Assembly: GCF_037038585.1 (NCBI RefSeq)
Contig: NC_092520.1
Coordinates: forward strand, 64,417,501 to 64,481,500
DNA: 64,000 nucleotides
Source: Patagioenas fasciata
Taxonomy: Eukaryota; Chordata; Aves; Columbiformes; Columbidae
Reading direction: 5' to 3'
Each line of letters opens with the position of its first letter. Position 1 is the stretch's first letter. The notes under the pieces were generated by a model. The model was given only the letters and a program-made list of their open reading frames with translations. It had not been told where the DNA came from and made no database searches. A program made the position numbers and the translations under genes. This document shows, piece after piece, positions 58,272-64,000 of the stretch.

Positions 58272-61200
58272 CTGCAAAAGACAAAGCAACTTCTAAATAT
58301 CACAGCACATTATATACAATAAAACTCTTATGGTTAAACAATCAGTGCTACATCCAGTATATTATGATACAAATCAAAAGCATTATTTTAAAATCACTAC
58401 GAAAGTTATAAGGAACTGTTTTCTACTCTCGCTGAACCCAAAAGGCAGAACACGCACAGCTATGGCATGAATTACATATTGAGCATCAGTCATAAAGACT
58501 AAAGCTACTTCCAATATACAGCAACAGGACAAGATAGTTATAACTGTCTGCAAATTTAAAAAAAAATTATATATATACATATATATATGTATATATATAT
58601 ACACACAAACACAACAAATACTGATAGAAATCCAAACACTTAAGTCTACAGGTGTCAATTCCTGTTAATTGATTGAATTTTAGACATACTTGAGGGGAAT
58701 TTGAGGACATGAGGCAATTAAAGAAAAAAAGTCCAGGCCATGATGATAATTCTACAGCACCCCTTACAGTAATAACTCTTTTCTTCTGGAATCATTGAAC
58801 AGACAAACACCTACACCCAATACTGAAAATAAGTCACAGAGAGCAGCCCTTATTCTGCACCATGACCATTGATCTGAGAGCAGAGTTCAGCTGGCGTGTG
58901 CCAAGAGGAGAATGCAGCATTGCCACACATCCCAGAGGAACAGCAGGAGCAATACCAGATGCAGCGTCAGGGTAGAAAGGATGCTTTCTTGAAGGCCTGT
59001 TTTCATTCTCAGCAACTCACAACACCTAACGGCTTCTGTGATTAGTGCCACAGGTAACAGCAGTAAATGTAAGCATACTGCTGGGCAGCCACATAATAAA
59101 GCACAGCCTTTCTTAAACCACAAAAAGATGTCAGTTTGTGCTTTCAGTGTCCAGTGATTATAAACAACATATGCAACTTAATAGGACGTATTATCACAGC
59201 AGATAAGATGGAAGATTGACCCTTACCTATAAGAGCACGGTATTTTAAATTGTGCATAAACACACTACAAGCCAAATGACACTGTGTCACCTGAAATTGC
59301 GTTTCACGTCTGAAAGAGGTGTTTCAGATTTTAACAGAGCCAGTTCCCTAGAGTTTGTATCACAGAGGGCTGGGGGTCAAGTGCATTAAGATGTATAGAA
59401 ACGCAGTATGCCTATACCTAGCTAGATAGAGACAGGGCTGATGGTGTTTGTTCTACTAGGTTCAGAGTGCTTTTCAATACAGAACTTGTTTTATGCTCTA
59501 ATAAACTTTTAGCCATTCCTGTCTTTGCCACCATACTCACTTCCACTGAAAATTAGCAGAAGAGAATAGTTACCAGCATTTACTTCCTGTTTAGATATGC
59601 AGGTTAATTATAGCTGTTATCCCAGATGAAAAGCAAAAGAAATTGGAGGGGAGAAACTCGAATAATCTTAACGGTTTCTAAACTTCACTGTTGGCTTTGA
59701 TCCCATTCACTAAAGCTTCATTATGAAGATTCAACATTTCCAAGTCACTCTTGCAAATGTATCCCGTGACAATATTAAGTAAAATGCACTTTGAAGAATA
59801 AAAACATTTCAATAGTAGAAGAGTTTTTGTATTACTGAGGAAATGTTCCTTGGAAAAAAGAAGAAGGTACAGGCAAGGAAACAAAGATGGTTAAAGGTGC
59901 CACAAAAAAGTTAAAAGGGAAAGAAGAGGCCACAGTTCCCTGGTTTATTTGGGTATGTGTCAAATTCAGGTGAACTTAGTTATTGCAAATTTGTTTTTAA
60001 CAAACTGCATGTGAAATACTATCTTAATTAAGTTGATACTTAATGGATACACTACATGTGTGTGCAAATTAATTCTCCTGCACAAAGACACAGGAATTAT
60101 TTGCTATAATGTACAACAAAAGCATATCCTGCTGAGAATGCTGCTCTGTAGTGGCTGAAACTGGTCCATGCTGGAGCTGCTCTCCCCAACAAGCACATGG
60201 AGTGAAGTCCTGCTCTCGGTTAAAATTAGCTCACAGGAAAAAAAATACAAAAAATAAATCTGGTTCACTGTAATCACACAAACTCACGAACTACCACAAG
60301 AGATATTTCAACAAAAGGACAAGATGGGACTGTCGCTTTTGGTAGTGGTGCCAGTTTATGCAGTCTTAAAGTATTTGAGAAAACTAGGCCTTTATGTGTG
60401 GTATATTCTCAAGGGATGGCTACACTTTTATTTGAAGATGATTCCCCACCTAGGTTGAAGAACTTTGCATGGAAGAACAGCAAAGAAGATTTTTCTGCTT
60501 TAAAGACCTAGTTACACAGAGCTCCAGTTCCACTTTAGGATGCTGATAGCAACATCCATAAACAGTGATGCTGTGGAGCTTTGTGTACCTGCTACAACTA
60601 GTGCAGCATTAAAAGACACACATAAAAAAAAGGCCTTATACCATGGGGATTCTGCATTCCCGCGGGAAGATGTTTTTGCAAGGTCTGGATTTCTTAGGCA
60701 GTCTTAGGAATACCTATCTCAATGCTGCACAGATATGAATGCATCATTACAAATAAAATAAAACCAAACTGCAATTATAAAAACACACTGGTTTTGTACT
60801 AAAAAATAGACTTCCCACATTTTACACTAATAATGCAAGTTTTATAAATGGAAAGGACAAGACAGATGCATGAATCTCTGGAAACTAATGCCTAAGCAAG
60901 GACCAGTTTAGAAGACACTTCATTGCAAACATCCATATTCATGTGCAAAATATAAAATTACGAAACGGTTAATGTTTAAAGAACATAATAAAAATACCAC
61001 ATCATATACTGTACATTATACAACACTTGGAGATTTCCCTTTACCCCAAAATATTTTCAGTGTCAATATCTAGAGAGTTTTGTATGTCATGCAGCCCCTT
61101 CTGTATAATGGCTTTATAGTCCAAAGTTTTTGCATATACTGAAACAAAGCTTCAATATCTTGATATTCAGCTTTCAGGATATCTGGTCTAGTTGTGGCGA

Positions 61201-64000
61201 CACACAGCATCTATAAAGCTTTCCATAGTGAAACCCGAAGAACTCAGTCACTTAAAAGCGATACCAATTACCATTACAAAATTATTAAAACTAAAATTAC
61301 TAAATATTTTTTTAGAAAACATATACAATACCTAAGTAAAACAAGTTCAAAAAGGAGAAAAAGGTTAGTAAAATATTTTAATTATTTTAAACATTATTTT
61401 GCTAAATAACTTTTATTATAGTAAACATGTTTTAGTATGTTTTAAAAGTTAATTACACTTTTGAATTATTTAAGCAACCAGCTTTTCACAATCAGAAGTA
61501 AAGCATTTTGTATGCAGTATGATCTATTCTGAGACATCAAAGCCTCAATCTGAAGTTGTTTTTTAAAAACCCTCAGTTTTTTCTATCTTGATTGGACAGA
61601 AAGCTTGAAGTAATAACAAATTAGCACAATTAATGCAGAAGAAACACATTATCAGCTAGACAGCCTGCGTCTACTTTCAAGATTGGATCAAATGCTTATC
61701 TGGTTAACAACAACAACCAACAAAATCATTATTAGATTCTTGCATGAATAAAAAAAATATAAATCAAATTAAGGTCCTCATCCTTTTGCTATGATTTTGC
61801 ACAAGGACAATGAAGTCATTGCACACAAGTAATCAAGGAAGTGAGAAAACAGAAAGATAAATCAACAGATAACAAAGAATTGGCTGGAGAGCAGGATTTA
61901 TGAGGAGCATGAAATGAAGTTCATTTAGACCTGCTGTGTCAAAACAGCAATCTGGGACTGCAGCACTCCCTCGTCATCCTCTGCCAAACAGTTTTCCAGC
62001 TCTCAGAGTGTCCTACAAACAGGGCTGTTCCTGCAGTCACATTGGAAGCTGTCAGAAAATGAAAACTAATTCACCTAAATTACTGGTATAACTTTAAGGG
62101 GAAAAAAAAAAGCTAAAGGCGTTACATTGGCCTCCTAATGACGTTTTAAGATCTTTACGTTATTTATAAGAATACTTTAATATTAGCCGCTGTTGCCCTC
62201 ATAATCCCTAGTTAGCATGTTCTGTAAATTATGATGGTAGAGTCTTTAATGTTTTAGGGCTTGGAAGCAAATAATTTATTTTAATTTCATCTTTTGAGAT
62301 TAACTGATTGTCCCTGTATTGCCTTTTTCTTGCTTTACTGATGTTTAATCTTCTTCTCAATATTGTCAAGCTCTGCTACTTCATATGTCATCCCTGTGAG
62401 AGACTCTGGGCAGCTTGTTACAAGCATCAGTGCTCATCAATGAGTTTTATTTAGAGTACCCTCTCAAACTACATGGGCAGCACTTTTTTTAAATAACGGA
62501 ATGCATCAGCCTTACTCAGTTCATCTACACACATAAGCAAACAAATTAGTGAAGAAAGTACCAAAGCTTGTAGGAAGAAAAATTACTTTTATTAGACCAG
62601 TTAATAAGGATTAAAGAAATAAAAAAAGGGGGAGTTTGGAAATGGAATTTCAGAGCCAAGAGCCCCTTTGTTTGAGGCTTTCTCTCCCCAGGGCTTTAAC
62701 CAAAACTTACTCTATAACTTTGAAAACAAAAGAGTAGCCAAACAACTCTCCTGTTCCAAACACTGCATAAAAAAATTCATCTGGACAGGTGCAAGACACA
62801 GAATTTATAATTCAATCACCTTGTAAAAATATATGTAGCCTCTGTAAGAGACTGAACTTAAGATGTTTTCTTTAGAGCCATATAATTTGCCCTAAAGTAT
62901 AATTTGGTTGAATTCTTTGATCTCTTTCCTCTTGTTTTCTCACTGTGATCACAGACAAATTTCATACTTTTGTAAAGCTAAAACAAAAACTACATTGGAC
63001 AAAACTATTTCATTTCAATAAAATTCTGGATACCATGCCAAAACTGATGCAGATGTGGGAACAGTGGAAACTGGTGTCAATCTATCTCAAAAATTTGACT
63101 ATCACACTACCTGACCAACAAATATCAAATGAATACTTGCAAGATTCAGTGAGTTACTTGATTCCTTGTTTCCTCATCTCTGAATGATTTTAAGAGTCTT
63201 CTTTGGCCTCCAAATTACTAAGAACATGGACACAAGAATTAGTTTATTTCCTAATCAGAATGTTTTCTCCTTCTACAAACAAAATCCACACTGCAAAATA
63301 ACAAGAAAATACCAACAGTATTTGACCTAAAACCACTTCACCAAATTGGCTAAATTTCAGAGCAAAATAGCGCTTATCTGCAATTAGGAGCTCCTAAGAA
63401 AGAGAGAAGGGGAAAAACAGATAAAGGGGTATGAAACAAATACTGTAAGTGGCTAAACTCAGGATTCAGCTGAGTTGGATCCATTCATCTCTGCAAAGCT
63501 GCAAGCAAAGAGCTTCCCGGTGCTCCTCGTCAGGGGATGTACAACACACAGTGTCGGAGCTCAGTCCCTGTGGTGGACAGGGAGGAGAAGAAGCACAGCG
63601 TGCGGATTTCGGAAGAGCTCTGCAGGAATCGGGCAGGGTCTGACCTATATCAGCATTGGCCATGCCAAAGCAGGCTGAGAACCATGCAGAACCTTTCATG
63701 TTTATCATCTTGAGCATCAGCAGCACAAAAGCTGATGAACTGCTTCTGAATACAAGCAAGGCTTAGAATAAGATCACTATCTAAACGTTGGTTTGAGTGC
63801 AGCCTAATGAACCTGATTGTAGCCAGTTTCAAAATCTTTCTGTCTTTGCAAAGCTCTCCATGTACAACTCAGATAAACTACGACAGGTAACGAAGGGATA
63901 TACATTTCCCAAATAAGAGCCAAGGACGAGTAAAAGAATCAACGAGGCTTTACTATAACTGGCAGTTAGGCCACGCTTCTGCTGCTACTCTTATCCTTTT
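58272..64000 (-). other. DCUN1D2: DCUN1D2 intron, 3' part, running off the window
   Basis: At least 5.7 kb of AT-rich sequence ends at the acceptor near 58,272. I looked for the preceding exon (which should encode FKDFYQFTF and AKNPGQKG) and did not find it, so it lies beyond 64,000. The TA/CA microsatellite is the only repeat noted. Confidence 0.75.
58567..58612. repeat. TA/CA microsatellite in a DCUN1D2 intron
   Basis: TATATACATATATATATG-type alternation leads into ACACACAAACACAACAAA. Confidence 0.95.

Noticed and set aside
58617-58640. A GATTTCTATCAG stretch on the minus strand resembling the DCUN1 DFYQ motif
   Set aside because: The flanks do not encode the rest of FKDFYQFTF, no acceptor or donor frames it, and it abuts a microsatellite.

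Overview
This is a window of vertebrate nuclear DNA, most likely from a bird. The host-gene exons are split by long introns with GT-AG ends. Most repeats are CR1-type LINEs with avian-style 3' tails (a degenerate ATTCTATG or ATTCTGTG end, and a 'gggttggaaggg' core when read from the other strand). The gene order, ADPRHL1 followed by DCUN1D2 on the same strand, is the order I know from human 13q34. I cannot name the species.

Layout. Positions 1 to about 15,230 are the 3' flank of ADPRHL1. It holds CR1 tails and simple repeats, and I recognise no gene in it. Positions 15,233 to 46,649 carry ADPRHL1 (ARH2) on the minus strand. Seven coding exons (46,436-46,649; 42,433-42,597; 36,043-36,168; 33,283-33,423; 30,741-30,868; 27,057-27,189; 26,095-26,252) give a 354-residue pseudo-ADP-ribosylhydrolase. 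An eighth exon (15,233-20,006) of about 4.8 kb is open throughout. It can be joined in frame to exon 7 through a donor that overlaps the exon 7 stop codon, giving a predicted 1,944-residue isoform. A TATA-type promoter lies just above exon 1, near 46.75 kb. About 46.8 to 51.3 kb is intergenic. About 51.3 to 54.4 kb is probably DCUN1D2 3' UTR. The last three coding exons of DCUN1D2 follow on the minus strand (54,435-54,514; 55,268-55,364; 58,189-58,271). The remainder, to 64,000, is a DCUN1D2 intron, and the earlier exons lie beyond the window.

Most notable biology. The ADPRHL1 stop codon TAA sits inside a usable splice donor (AA|GTAAAG). One splicing decision therefore chooses between the compact ARH2 fold and a giant, low-complexity, repeat-built tail. 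The tail contains a degenerate repeat of about 30 residues and a recent tandem duplication of 145 codons. The intron between the switch donor and exon 8 also holds a 215-base purine-rich tract (pyrimidine-rich in the transcript), a CR1 and an unidentified coding-like fossil on the opposite strand.

Limits. Exon boundaries come from reading splice sites and from remembered human ARH2 and DCUN1 proteins. No alignment, transcript data or repeat library was used. UTR ends and regulatory sites are tentative.
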